Shown here piece by piece: positions 1-7,289 of a stretch of DNA of 12,962 nt (its first letter is position 1; the number at the start of each line of letters is the position of its first letter). The DNA comes from Acidobacteriota bacterium (GTDB lineage: Bacteria; Acidobacteriota; Thermoanaerobaculia; Multivoradales; JAHEKO01), in assembly GCA_029861655.1 (NCBI GenBank), contig JAOTZA010000056.1, positions 1-12,962 of the forward strand, given 5' to 3'. Both the position numbers and the translations under genes were made by a program. The notes under the pieces were generated by a model. The model did no database searches. It saw only the letters and a list, made by a program, of their open reading frames with translations, and was not told the DNA's origin.

Positions 1-1
1 T

Positions 2-589
2 CTGTTTGTCGGTCATCACCCGACCGATGCGGTGGCGGCGGTGCTGATTCACGAGTTGACTCATCTTCTCAACCGGCGAGTCTTCGCCGACACGATCCCT
101 CCGTGGCTCGAGGAAGGCTTGGCGAACGATCTGGCGTTTTGCCGCATTGATTCGCGCGGGCGGACAGATCTGGGCACGGTCGGCGGCCGCAATGTCGTGG
201 TCGAACAGCCGGAGTACGATCCGGGAGGCTTTATCCGGGTCGACAAGAGCGTGCGGCTGACCGGTCCCGTCGCCTCGCTTCGAATCCTCAAGGAGCAATG
301 GCGGCGGGGTGAGGCCGTTTCGCTTGCACGGCTCACACAAACGCCGTGGGTCGAGTTCTCAAGCCCACAACATCGAGAGCTTCACTACAGCACCAGCGTC
401 TTTCTGGTTCGGTATCTCCTGGATAGTGGCGACAAGAAGGTGGCGGAGGGGTTTCGGACTTTTCTTCATGCTGTCGCCGGAGGTGAGCCGGCAGACGGCT
501 TGGAGTTGGAGCGCCATATCGGTACGTCGATCGTGGAGCTCGAGGCACATTTCGAGGCGTGGTTATCGAAGCAGCGGCTTCCCAGTTGA
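2..589 (+). CDS. Gluzincin-type (peptidase MA-like) zinc metallopeptidase, 5'-truncated
   Basis: This is the C-terminal 195 residues of a probable zinc-dependent peptidase; the gene begins before the window. The frame is open from base 2, so the GTG at 32 is very unlikely to be the true start: it lies only five codons before the HELTH motif (bases 50-64) and would leave no room for the N-terminal part. HELTH matches HExxH, with two zinc-ligand histidines and the catalytic glutamate. The downstream WLEEGLA (from base 104) has the form of the third-ligand Glu segment of gluzincins such as the peptidase MA family. The C-terminal part is helical-looking and ends in SKQRLPS. The stop lies 2 nt before the next ATG, so it is the first visible gene of an operon with the FG-GAP and TPR genes. 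Any signal peptide would be outside the window. The fold is fairly sure; the substrate is unknown. Confidence 0.85.
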   Translation: MFVGHHPTDAVAAVLIHELTHLLNRRVFADTIPPWLEEGLANDLAFCRIDSRGRTDLGTVGGRNVVVEQPEYDPGGFIRVDKSVRLTGPVASLRILKEQWRRGEAVSLARLTQTPWVEFSSPQHRELHYSTSVFLVRYLLDSGDKKVAEGFRTFLHAVAGGEPADGLELERHIGTSIVELEAHFEAWLSKQRLPS

Positions 590-591
590 AC

Positions 592-2343
592 ATGAGAGAA
601 AACAACTACAGGCCATCCAGATGGCTGCGGGCCATCCTGAGTCTCGCCGTCCTATCGGCCGTGGGGGCCGAGGCCACCGGCGGGCTACCTCCGTTCACCG
701 AAGTCGCCGTGGAATCGGGGGTGGAGTTCGTGCACTTCAACGGCATGTCCGGGGAGCTCTACTTCCCCGAGAATGTAGGCGCCGGCGTCGCCGTTTTCGA
801 CTTCGACAACGACGGTGATCTGGACCTCTACCTGCGTCAAGGCGTTCTTCTGGGTACCGACAAGAAGATGGCCGATGCGCTGTTTCCACCTCCCGCAGGA
901 GCGCCACCGGGCGACCGATTGTTTCGCAATGACTCGTTCGGTGGCACGGAGTTTCCCGCGCTGCGCTTTGTAGATGTCACCGAAGCTAGCGGTATCCGGG
1001 CCGAGAGCTATGGAATGGGAGTCGCTGCCGCCGACTACGACGGAGATGGAGCGGTCGATCTCTATCTGACGAACTTCGACGCCAACCAGTTGTGGAAGAA
1101 CAACGGTGACGGTAGTTTTTCGAACGTCACCACCAAGGCAAGGGTCGGCGCCGACCAGTGGAGCGTCAGCGCCAGTTTCCTCGACTACGACGGGGACCGG
1201 CAACTCGATCTCTATGTCGGCAACTATGTCGACTTCAGGCTCTCGACCCACAAGCCCTGCTATTCGGAGTCCAGCGCTCAGGACTACTGCGGACCCCGCT
1301 CCTACAATCCCCAGCCCGACCGGTTGTTCCACAACAATGGAGACGGGACGTTCGAGGATGTGTCCGCGGTGGCGGGAATCGCCAAGGAGTTCGGTGGCGC
1401 GCTGGGCGTGATCACAGCGGATTTCAATCTAGATGGTGCGCCGGACATCTATGTTGCCAACGACCAGTTGGCCAATCAGCTTTGGATCAACAACGGGTCA
1501 GGCCGTTTTGTCAACGAAGCGGTCCTGGCGGGAGTCGCCGTCAACATGGACGGTGCTCCGGAAGCTTCGATGGGCGTTGACGCCGCGGACTTCGACGACG
1601 ACGGCGACGAAGACCTGTTTCTTACCCACCTGAGAAGGCAGACCAACACCATCTATGTCAACGAAGGCGAAGGCTGGTTCAGCGACCGGACTCTCGAGAT
1701 GGGGCTTGCCGCGCCCAGCTTTTCCTACACGTCCTTTGGCACCGCTTGGATCGACTACGACAACGACGGCCGGCTCGACCTGTTGACGGCCAACGGGGCG
1801 GTGCAGACGATAGAAGAGCTCGATCTGGCCAAGGACCCGTACCCACTGCACCAGCCGAATCAGCTCTTTCGCAATCTCGGTGACTTGAAGTTCAAAGACG
1901 TCACGGCGGCAGCCGGATCGGCGTTCGAGTTCTCGGAAGTGACCCGTGGAGCCGCGTTTGGCGATCTCGACAACGATGGCGACACCGATGTGGTTCTGAC
2001 AAACAACAACGGGCCGGCGAGATTGCTTCGCAACGATGTCGGCAACCGCCAGACCTGGGCGGCAATGAGGCTCCTCGAGGCGCGGATCAAGAGAGACGCC
2101 CTGGGGGCGCGAGTCCGGCTCCAGCGGCCGTCCGGTAGCGTCTTGTGGCGGCGCGCGCGCGCGGATGGCAGTTACGCCTCGACCAACGACGCGCGAATCC
2201 TGGCCGGGCTGGGCGCCATGAAGAAGTCAGACCCGCTGGCCGAAGTTCGGGTCGAATGGCCAGACGGCGGCTCGAGCCGCTTTCTGGAGCTTCCGGTCGG
2301 CCGCTATCTCACGTTGTACCAGAAGCCCCCGGTGACCCAATGA
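592..2343 (+). CDS. Secreted CRTAC1-like FG-GAP propeller protein with ASPIC/UnbV domain
   Basis: A 583-residue exported protein. A hydrophobic signal segment (about residues 12-28) follows the ATG at 592. An in-frame GTG at 559 would overlap the upstream gene and bury the signal, so 592 is preferred, although it has no clear Shine-Dalgarno. Seven DxDxDGxxD-like calcium loops start near residues 70, 148, 198, 277, 333, 388 and 458, as expected for a seven-bladed FG-GAP/VCBS propeller. A Cys pair (C223, C233 in a YCGP context) lies between blades 3 and 4 and may form a disulfide. Residues about 505-575 form the ASPIC/UnbV domain (GARVRL, VRVEWPDGG). This is the usual layout of bacterial CRTAC1-type proteins, whose molecular role is poorly defined; adhesion or protein interaction is inferred. 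The stop overlaps the next start by 4 nt, so translation is probably coupled. It is an intact relative of the minus-strand protein at 7290-11195. Confidence 0.9.
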   Translation: MRENNYRPSRWLRAILSLAVLSAVGAEATGGLPPFTEVAVESGVEFVHFNGMSGELYFPENVGAGVAVFDFDNDGDLDLYLRQGVLLGTDKKMADALFPPPAGAPPGDRLFRNDSFGGTEFPALRFVDVTEASGIRAESYGMGVAAADYDGDGAVDLYLTNFDANQLWKNNGDGSFSNVTTKARVGADQWSVSASFLDYDGDRQLDLYVGNYVDFRLSTHKPCYSESSAQDYCGPRSYNPQPDRLFHNNGDGTFEDVSAVAGIAKEFGGALGVITADFNLDGAPDIYVANDQLANQLWINNGSGRFVNEAVLAGVAVNMDGAPEASMGVDAADFDDDGDEDLFLTHLRRQTNTIYVNEGEGWFSDRTLEMGLAAPSFSYTSFGTAWIDYDNDGRLDLLTANGAVQTIEELDLAKDPYPLHQPNQLFRNLGDLKFKDVTAAAGSAFEFSEVTRGAAFGDLDNDGDTDVVLTNNNGPARLLRNDVGNRQTWAAMRLLEARIKRDALGARVRLQRPSGSVLWRRARADGSYASTNDARILAGLGAMKKSDPLAEVRVEWPDGGSSRFLELPVGRYLTLYQKPPVTQ

Positions 2344-3932
2344 ACGAGGGTGGAGGATGGGCGCGTAAGACCCTCGGCACGTTGCTCGTGCTCGGCGCTT
2401 TTTCGGCTGGCGCCGAGGAGCTGCTGCCGCTTCCCGATCCCGATCTCAGCCGTCTCGAGCCCGGCGTCCGGGAAAAGCTCCACAATGCCCGCGAGGCCCT
2501 GTTGGTCACGATCGGTGACGCGGATCAGGATAGCCAGAAGCAAGGCCGGCTGTACGGCCATACGGGAAAGGTGTTTCACGCCCACAACGCCTATGCCGTG
2601 GCGGAGGTCTGCTATCGAAACGCGGCCGTATTGGAGCCAGACGAGATTCGTTGGCCATATACCCTGGGGTTCTTGTACCAGGACACGGGACGCTTCGAAG
2701 AGGCGAAGAGCCGGTATCGAGAAGTCCTCCAGATCGATCCCGGGCATCTGTTCGCGATGCTCCGCCTGGCACAGACTCATCTCGAGCTAGGTGAGCTCGG
2801 CGAGGCTTCCGAGCTCTATGAGCAGGTGGTGGAGCAACCGGATCTTGCGGCGGTGGCGCACGCCGGTCTGGCTAGGATTTCAGTAGCTCAAGGCGACTAC
2901 GAGAAGGCTGTCGTTCACTATGAAAAGGCCCTCGAGCTGAGGCCCGACGCGTCGCGGCTTTACGTTCCGCTGGGGCAGGTCTATAGACGGCTGGGCAAGA
3001 TGGAGCAGGCGCGGGAGAATCTGGAGCGTGCCGGAGATGCCAAGCTGAGAGTCTTTGACCCCATACTCGATGACGTCGGTTCGCTGGCGGTGAGCTCGGC
3101 GATGTTTCTCACCGCGGGCGCGCAAGCCTTGAAGGCCGAGCGCTTTGACAAGGCCGTACAGGCTTTCCGAGGCGCCATCGCGGTCAACCCGGAGAACCGC
3201 CGCGCGCATCTGAATCTTGGCGTGGTGCTGGCAGAACTCGGTGAGCTCGATGAAGCCGAGGCGAGCGTCCGCGAAGCCCTCCGCCTGAGTCCCGATTACT
3301 ACTTCGCCTATTTCAACCTGGGGACGATCTACGAGAAACGGGGTCTGTTGGCGGAAGCCGTGGGCTTCTATGAAAAGGCGCTGGAGGGGAATCCCGACGA
3401 GATCAAGATCAACTACCGGCTCGCCGGTTTGTTGATGAGAACGAATGAGTACGCGGCGGCCGCCGAACGCTACCGCGCGGTGGTCGAGCAGGCGCCTGCG
3501 CTCGTGCAAGCAAGACACCTCGAGGCCCTTGCGTACATTGCGCTGGGTGATACGGCCACGGCCCGTCGGCTCCTGGAGGAATCGCTCGAGATCGTTCCGC
3601 AAGAAGCCAAGCTGATGAGCCCTCTGGCCCGAATCCTGGCTACGACGGCGAGCGAACCAGAAGACACCGAGCGAGCGCTGGTCTTGGCCAAACAACTCAT
3701 CGAGACGCGAAACAGCCTCAACGACGGCGAGACTCTGGCGATGGCCCTGGCGGCAAACAACCGCTTCGAGGAGGCGGTGTTGCTGCAGGAGAAGGTGATC
3801 GAGGTGGCTCGGGAGCAGGGCGCGGAGCAGATTCTGGCCCACCTCGAGCACAACCTCCAGCGGTACCGAGCCGGACATCGGAGTGACCGTCCCTGGCCTG
3901 TCGCAGATCCGGTTTTGGAGTCAGAGCCGTAG
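2340..3932 (+). CDS. Secreted TPR-repeat protein
   Basis: A 530-residue protein starting at the ATG that overlaps the previous stop (ATGA, 2340-2343). A longer open frame exists back to 2145, but it runs inside the upstream gene and lacks the signal peptide; the 2340 start gives an N-terminal Lys/Arg and hydrophobic stretch (residues 9-25, then AEE). Residues about 70-420 hold roughly ten tetratricopeptide repeats with the usual G-Y/A-A-P pattern, e.g. GRFEEAKSRYREVLQIDP and GELDEAEASVREALRLSP. Residues 232-254 are a non-TPR insertion. The C-terminal segment (463-512) matches the general pattern of the C-terminus of the TPR part encoded at 7290-9269, suggesting shared ancestry. TPR arrays are protein-binding scaffolds, so a partnership with the adjacent propeller protein is likely but inferred. 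No enzymatic domain is seen. Confidence 0.88.
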   Translation: MNEGGGWARKTLGTLLVLGAFSAGAEELLPLPDPDLSRLEPGVREKLHNAREALLVTIGDADQDSQKQGRLYGHTGKVFHAHNAYAVAEVCYRNAAVLEPDEIRWPYTLGFLYQDTGRFEEAKSRYREVLQIDPGHLFAMLRLAQTHLELGELGEASELYEQVVEQPDLAAVAHAGLARISVAQGDYEKAVVHYEKALELRPDASRLYVPLGQVYRRLGKMEQARENLERAGDAKLRVFDPILDDVGSLAVSSAMFLTAGAQALKAERFDKAVQAFRGAIAVNPENRRAHLNLGVVLAELGELDEAEASVREALRLSPDYYFAYFNLGTIYEKRGLLAEAVGFYEKALEGNPDEIKINYRLAGLLMRTNEYAAAAERYRAVVEQAPALVQARHLEALAYIALGDTATARRLLEESLEIVPQEAKLMSPLARILATTASEPEDTERALVLAKQLIETRNSLNDGETLAMALAANNRFEEAVLLQEKVIEVAREQGAEQILAHLEHNLQRYRAGHRSDRPWPVADPVLESEP

Positions 3933-4265
3933 GTTGGATGGGCGGCGAGTTGACGACGCTGCCTGACTCGGATTCAAGGGCTTGGAACCATCCATTTGGT
4001 TGGATTGCCCGAGGATGCTCCGGCCTCGGAGAGGGGCTCGAGACCTGCTCCAGTAGAGCAGAAAAGGCCCTCTAAAACACTGCAAATAAAGAGGTTAGAT
4101 GCCATCTTGCCAAAGGGTGGAGGTTCCACCGTTGTGTGGCATCCAACTTGCTCCATAAGGGACCGCAATAGGAACCTGTGGTGTCATCCAGACCAGCAGG
4201 CGTATCCGCGCAAGCGTTCTGGGACACCATATTCACTTCTCTCACAATGGGGAGGACATAACGGT
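3933..4265 (+). promoter_or_regulatory. Non-coding 333-nt gap with a structured leader before the receptor gene
   Basis: There is no credible gene here. The receptor frame is open back to 3996, but that extension has no Shine-Dalgarno and would sit ahead of a clear signal peptide. By hand I find four consecutive stem-loops. A: CCGAGG 4009-4014 with 4024-4029. B: AGAGGG 4030-4035 with 4068-4073, enclosing CTGCTC 4045-4050 with 4056-4061. C: 4092-4104 with 4137-4149, 12 of 13 positions paired including one G-U, enclosing GGTGGA 4116-4121 with 4125-4130. D: 4177-4185 with 4223-4231 plus CCAGA 4188-4192 with 4218-4222, separated by a 2-nt bulge. TTGACG at 3950-3955 could be a -35 box, but the -10 region (near 3973) is poor. 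None of the stems is followed by a T-tract, so they are not obvious intrinsic terminators. An RNA regulatory leader is inferred. Confidence 0.45.
4251..4256 (+). promoter_or_regulatory. Strong Shine-Dalgarno for the TonB-dependent receptor
   Basis: GGAGGA lies 9 nt before the ATG at 4266 and is the clearest ribosome-binding site on the plus strand here. It decides the receptor start at 4266 over the in-frame upstream extension. It sits 20 nt downstream of the last leader stem, a position where an upstream RNA structure could affect ribosome access. Confidence 0.85.
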
Positions 4266-7220
4266 ATGAGGAAATCGAAGATATTTACCGGCTTGGCATT
4301 TGCGATCGTCGCACTGTTGGTTGCGACACCCATCGCATTTGCCCAGTCAACACGCGGTGACATCTCGGGCACCGTATCCGCCGATGACGGCTCAGCCCTG
4401 CCGGGCGTGAGTGTCTCTGTGACGGGACCCACCCTACCGGGAGACCGGAGCGCGGTGACCGACGAGAATGGGAACTTCCGGGTCGCGTCGCTGCCCCCGG
4501 GCGTTTATACCGTCACGTTCGGTCTCGATAGCTTCCAGAGCATCGAGCAGCAGAACGTAGCAGTCACCATCGGTGGCACGGCGCGTCTCGCCGTCGAGAT
4601 GACCTCGACCTTTACCGACGAGCTGGTGGTGACCTCCGAGCGCCCCGTCGTCGACACGAGCACACAGACCAGCGGCGTGAACCTCGACGAGACGTTTTTC
4701 AACGAGCTCGCCGTGGGGCGTGACTTCAGCTCGATCGCCAGAGTGGCGCCGGGCGCCCAGCAGGATGCCTGTAACGCCGCGAACTGCCAGACGAGCTTTT
4801 ACGGCTCGACCAGCGCCGAAAACGCGTACTACATCGACGGTGTCAACACCACCGGGATCGAGCTCGGACAGCAGGGCCAGGAACTCAACTTCGAGTTCAT
4901 CCAGGAGGTCCAGGTCAAGACCGGTAGCTACTCGGCCGAGTACGGCCGCGCCACCGGTGGTCTGGTGAACGTCATCACCAAGTCGGGTGGTAACGAGTTC
5001 ACTGGTGACGTCTTTGGTTACTTCGATGAGATCCAGAACTCGCTCTCCGGCGCCGCGGACATCGGCCCGCTCGCCCGGGCGACCCAGATCCGAGAGTTCT
5101 CCAAGCAGGACCTCGGTCTCGACCTTGGCGGCTATCTGGTGAAGGACAAGCTGTGGTTCTTCGCCGCCTACAACGATGTCGACAACACGGATGACGTGGC
5201 CGCGGTCGATGACTTCGGCTCGGTCCTCCCCGGTGCGCCGAACAGAGGCGACATCTTCCCGACCGACACCAAGAGCCAACTGTGGGCCGGCAAGCTCACC
5301 TGGGCCGCCAACAGCGGCCACTCCTTTTACGGCTCGATCTTTGGCGATCCCACCGACACGAGCGGCTTCCTTCCGGGTGAGTCGCTGGCGGGGACGCCTC
5401 TCCACTTTACCGGCGTTGTCGAGACCGGAGCCACCGACTACGCGATCAACTATGACGGCGTGGTCAGCGACAAAGTGATCCTCAACGCTCGCTTCTCGTC
5501 GCACGAGGAGAAGTCCGAGCAGTTCGGCGCCGGCGCCAACGCGGTGGGTTACATCGACAACACCGATCCGTTGGGCGACGGCACGACCGTCTGGGGATTC
5601 GGCGACAACATTGCCGGCTTTGGCTTCTATCAGAACCAGCCGGAGCTCAGCCGCGAGAACATCAACGCCGACGCCACCTTCTTTGTGGACGACTTTGGCG
5701 GCTCGCACGAGTTCAAGCTGGGTTATGAGTTCGAGGACATCGCGGGCCAGCAGGATAATTTCAATGGCGGCACCGGTCAGCGGATTTATCGCTTCACCTG
5801 TGTCGACAGCGACACGCGTGACTGCCAGGGCTCGCCCTACTACTACCGTCATCGCTTCTACACCGGCGACAACACGCTCGATCCGGAAACCCTGGTCGCC
5901 GGCAACATTCAGGTCCCGTTGTCGGTCGGTATCAAGACCGAGAACGACGCAATTTACCTTCAAGATACCTGGCGTCCGAGCTCGAATCTGACGATCAACG
6001 CCGGTGTGCGGTTGGAGACGCAGCAGCTCTTCAACCACCTCGGTACGGTTCAGGCCGATATCGACGACAACCTCGCGCCGCGGGTCGGGTTCACCCTCGA
6101 TCCAACGAAGCAGGGCAAGGCCAAGATCTTTGGTCACTATGGTCTGTACTACGAGACCATTCCGATGGACATCGTCATCCGCTCCTTTGGCGGTGAGATC
6201 CAGATCTTCACCTACAATGTCTCCGATTCCCCCAACGACGTGGCCAACGATCCTACGGTCCGGAACTCCCGCTTCCTCGGCGGTGGCATCTCGCGTGTCG
6301 ACCCGGGCGTTTCGGGTCAGTACCTGGATGAGATCGTGTTCGGCGGCGAGTGGGAAGTCAAGAAGAGTTGGAGTGTTGGTGTCAAGTACATCAACCGCGA
6401 CCTCAAGGACGTGATCGAGGATGCCCTTGCGGCCGATGGCGACTATTTCATCGGCAACCCGGGCCAGGGACTGATGGCCGGCACCTATGACCTCGGCTAT
6501 GCCTTCGGGTACAACGACACCCTGCATCAGCTCAACAAGCCGTCGCGGACCTACGAGGCGGTGGAGTTCACCACCTCGAAGCGTCTGACGAACAACTTCC
6601 AGTTCCTCGCTTCGGCCCTGTGGTCCGAGCTCAAGGGTGACTATGACGGGACGTTCCAGCTTTCCACCGGTCAGCTGGACCCGAACCTGAACTCCGCCTT
6701 CGACTACTTCGACTTCTCGGTCAACAACACCGGTCTGCTCTCGAACGATCGGGAGTGGCAGCTGAAGTTCGACGGCATTTATCAGTTCAACAACGGGCTG
6801 AATGGCGGGCTGTCGGCTTTCTACCGCACCGGGACTCCGGTGACCGCGATGGGTTATTCGGAGGCCTACAGCAACTGGGAGTTCTATCTCTCGGAGCGCG
6901 GTGCTTTCGGCAGAGTAGACGACGCCTATGAGATGGATCTGCACTTGGGTTACCCGCTTGCGATAGGCGGCGAGGGCAGGGAGATTCATTTCTTGGTCGA
7001 CATCTTCAACCTGCTCGACGCGCAGACCGAGACCCTGCGGGAGGTTCGCTATACGCCTCCCCGCGAGGACTACGAGGTGATCGGTTTGACGACCGGCGTC
7101 ATCAATCCCCCGGTCACACCAGGCAGTGCGGACAGACCGGCAACGAGCGCGGCGTTCAACACCGGCAGGGCGTGGACCAACCCACGGCGTGTTCGGTTGG
7201 GAGTTCGCTTCAGCTTCTGA
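4266..7220 (+). CDS. TonB-dependent outer-membrane receptor with carboxypeptidase-regulatory-like domain (Oar-like)
   Basis: A 984-residue outer-membrane protein. The signal peptide (residues 1-26, ending AFA before QS) is followed by a carboxypeptidase regulatory-like Ig-type domain (about 30-112; GDISGTVSADDG, LPPGVYTV). A TonB-box-like stretch ELVVTSERP lies at 119-127, followed by a plug domain (about 130-245) with the typical YYIDGVN, FIQEVQVKTG and GRATGGLVNVITKSGG segments. The rest is a large beta-barrel with aromatic strands, ending in RLGVRFSF with the terminal Phe used for outer-membrane assembly. Cys pairs at 169/174 and 512/520 may form disulfides in extracellular or plug loops. 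The family imports substrates using TonB/ExbBD energy from the inner membrane; none of those genes is in the window, and the ligand cannot be read from sequence. The gene has its own leader and Shine-Dalgarno and ends at a strong terminator, so it is probably a separate transcription unit. Confidence 0.93.
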   Translation: MRKSKIFTGLAFAIVALLVATPIAFAQSTRGDISGTVSADDGSALPGVSVSVTGPTLPGDRSAVTDENGNFRVASLPPGVYTVTFGLDSFQSIEQQNVAVTIGGTARLAVEMTSTFTDELVVTSERPVVDTSTQTSGVNLDETFFNELAVGRDFSSIARVAPGAQQDACNAANCQTSFYGSTSAENAYYIDGVNTTGIELGQQGQELNFEFIQEVQVKTGSYSAEYGRATGGLVNVITKSGGNEFTGDVFGYFDEIQNSLSGAADIGPLARATQIREFSKQDLGLDLGGYLVKDKLWFFAAYNDVDNTDDVAAVDDFGSVLPGAPNRGDIFPTDTKSQLWAGKLTWAANSGHSFYGSIFGDPTDTSGFLPGESLAGTPLHFTGVVETGATDYAINYDGVVSDKVILNARFSSHEEKSEQFGAGANAVGYIDNTDPLGDGTTVWGFGDNIAGFGFYQNQPELSRENINADATFFVDDFGGSHEFKLGYEFEDIAGQQDNFNGGTGQRIYRFTCVDSDTRDCQGSPYYYRHRFYTGDNTLDPETLVAGNIQVPLSVGIKTENDAIYLQDTWRPSSNLTINAGVRLETQQLFNHLGTVQADIDDNLAPRVGFTLDPTKQGKAKIFGHYGLYYETIPMDIVIRSFGGEIQIFTYNVSDSPNDVANDPTVRNSRFLGGGISRVDPGVSGQYLDEIVFGGEWEVKKSWSVGVKYINRDLKDVIEDALAADGDYFIGNPGQGLMAGTYDLGYAFGYNDTLHQLNKPSRTYEAVEFTTSKRLTNNFQFLASALWSELKGDYDGTFQLSTGQLDPNLNSAFDYFDFSVNNTGLLSNDREWQLKFDGIYQFNNGLNGGLSAFYRTGTPVTAMGYSEAYSNWEFYLSERGAFGRVDDAYEMDLHLGYPLAIGGEGREIHFLVDIFNLLDAQTETLREVRYTPPREDYEVIGLTTGVINPPVTPGSADRPATSAAFNTGRAWTNPRRVRLGVRFSF

Positions 7221-7242
7221 TCCGTCCATCAGATCGGATAGC

Positions 7243-7271
7243 AAAAGGGGGCCTTCGGGCCCCCTTTTTTT
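7243..7271. terminator. Intrinsic terminator, possibly bidirectional, between convergent genes
   Basis: A perfect 7-bp GC stem, GGGGGCC 7247-7253 with GGCCCCC 7258-7264, closes a stable TTCG tetraloop and is followed by seven T (7265-7271). Four A (7243-7246) precede the stem, so the minus strand reads as the same hairpin followed by TTTT. It lies 22 nt after the receptor stop and 18 nt after the minus-strand stop at 7290, so it can end both transcripts. It is stronger in the plus direction because of the longer T-tract. Confidence 0.95.
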
Positions 7272-7289
7272 GTGGTCGGAGAAACCGGA

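Noticed and set aside
2149..2164. Alternating GCGCGC run, possible Z-DNA-prone tract
   Set aside because: It lies within the coding sequence for an Arg/Ala-rich stretch (WRRARADG) and is explained by codon choice in GC-rich DNA.
2880..3878. Long antisense open frame opposite the TPR gene (also 4434-7244 opposite the receptor)
   Set aside because: These are shadows of GC-rich codon usage: no signal, motifs or ribosome-binding site, and the sense frames contain clear domains.
4030..4061. GAGACCTGC in the leader, resembling part of the cobalamin riboswitch B12 box
   Set aside because: The surrounding box does not match, no GCCACTG-like core segment lies upstream, and there is little room for the rest of the fold. 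It is better explained as part of stem-loop B.
3996..4265. In-frame N-terminal extension of the receptor (90 codons)
   Set aside because: No ribosome-binding site, atypical composition, and it would precede a clear signal peptide; GGAGGA before 4266 decides the start.
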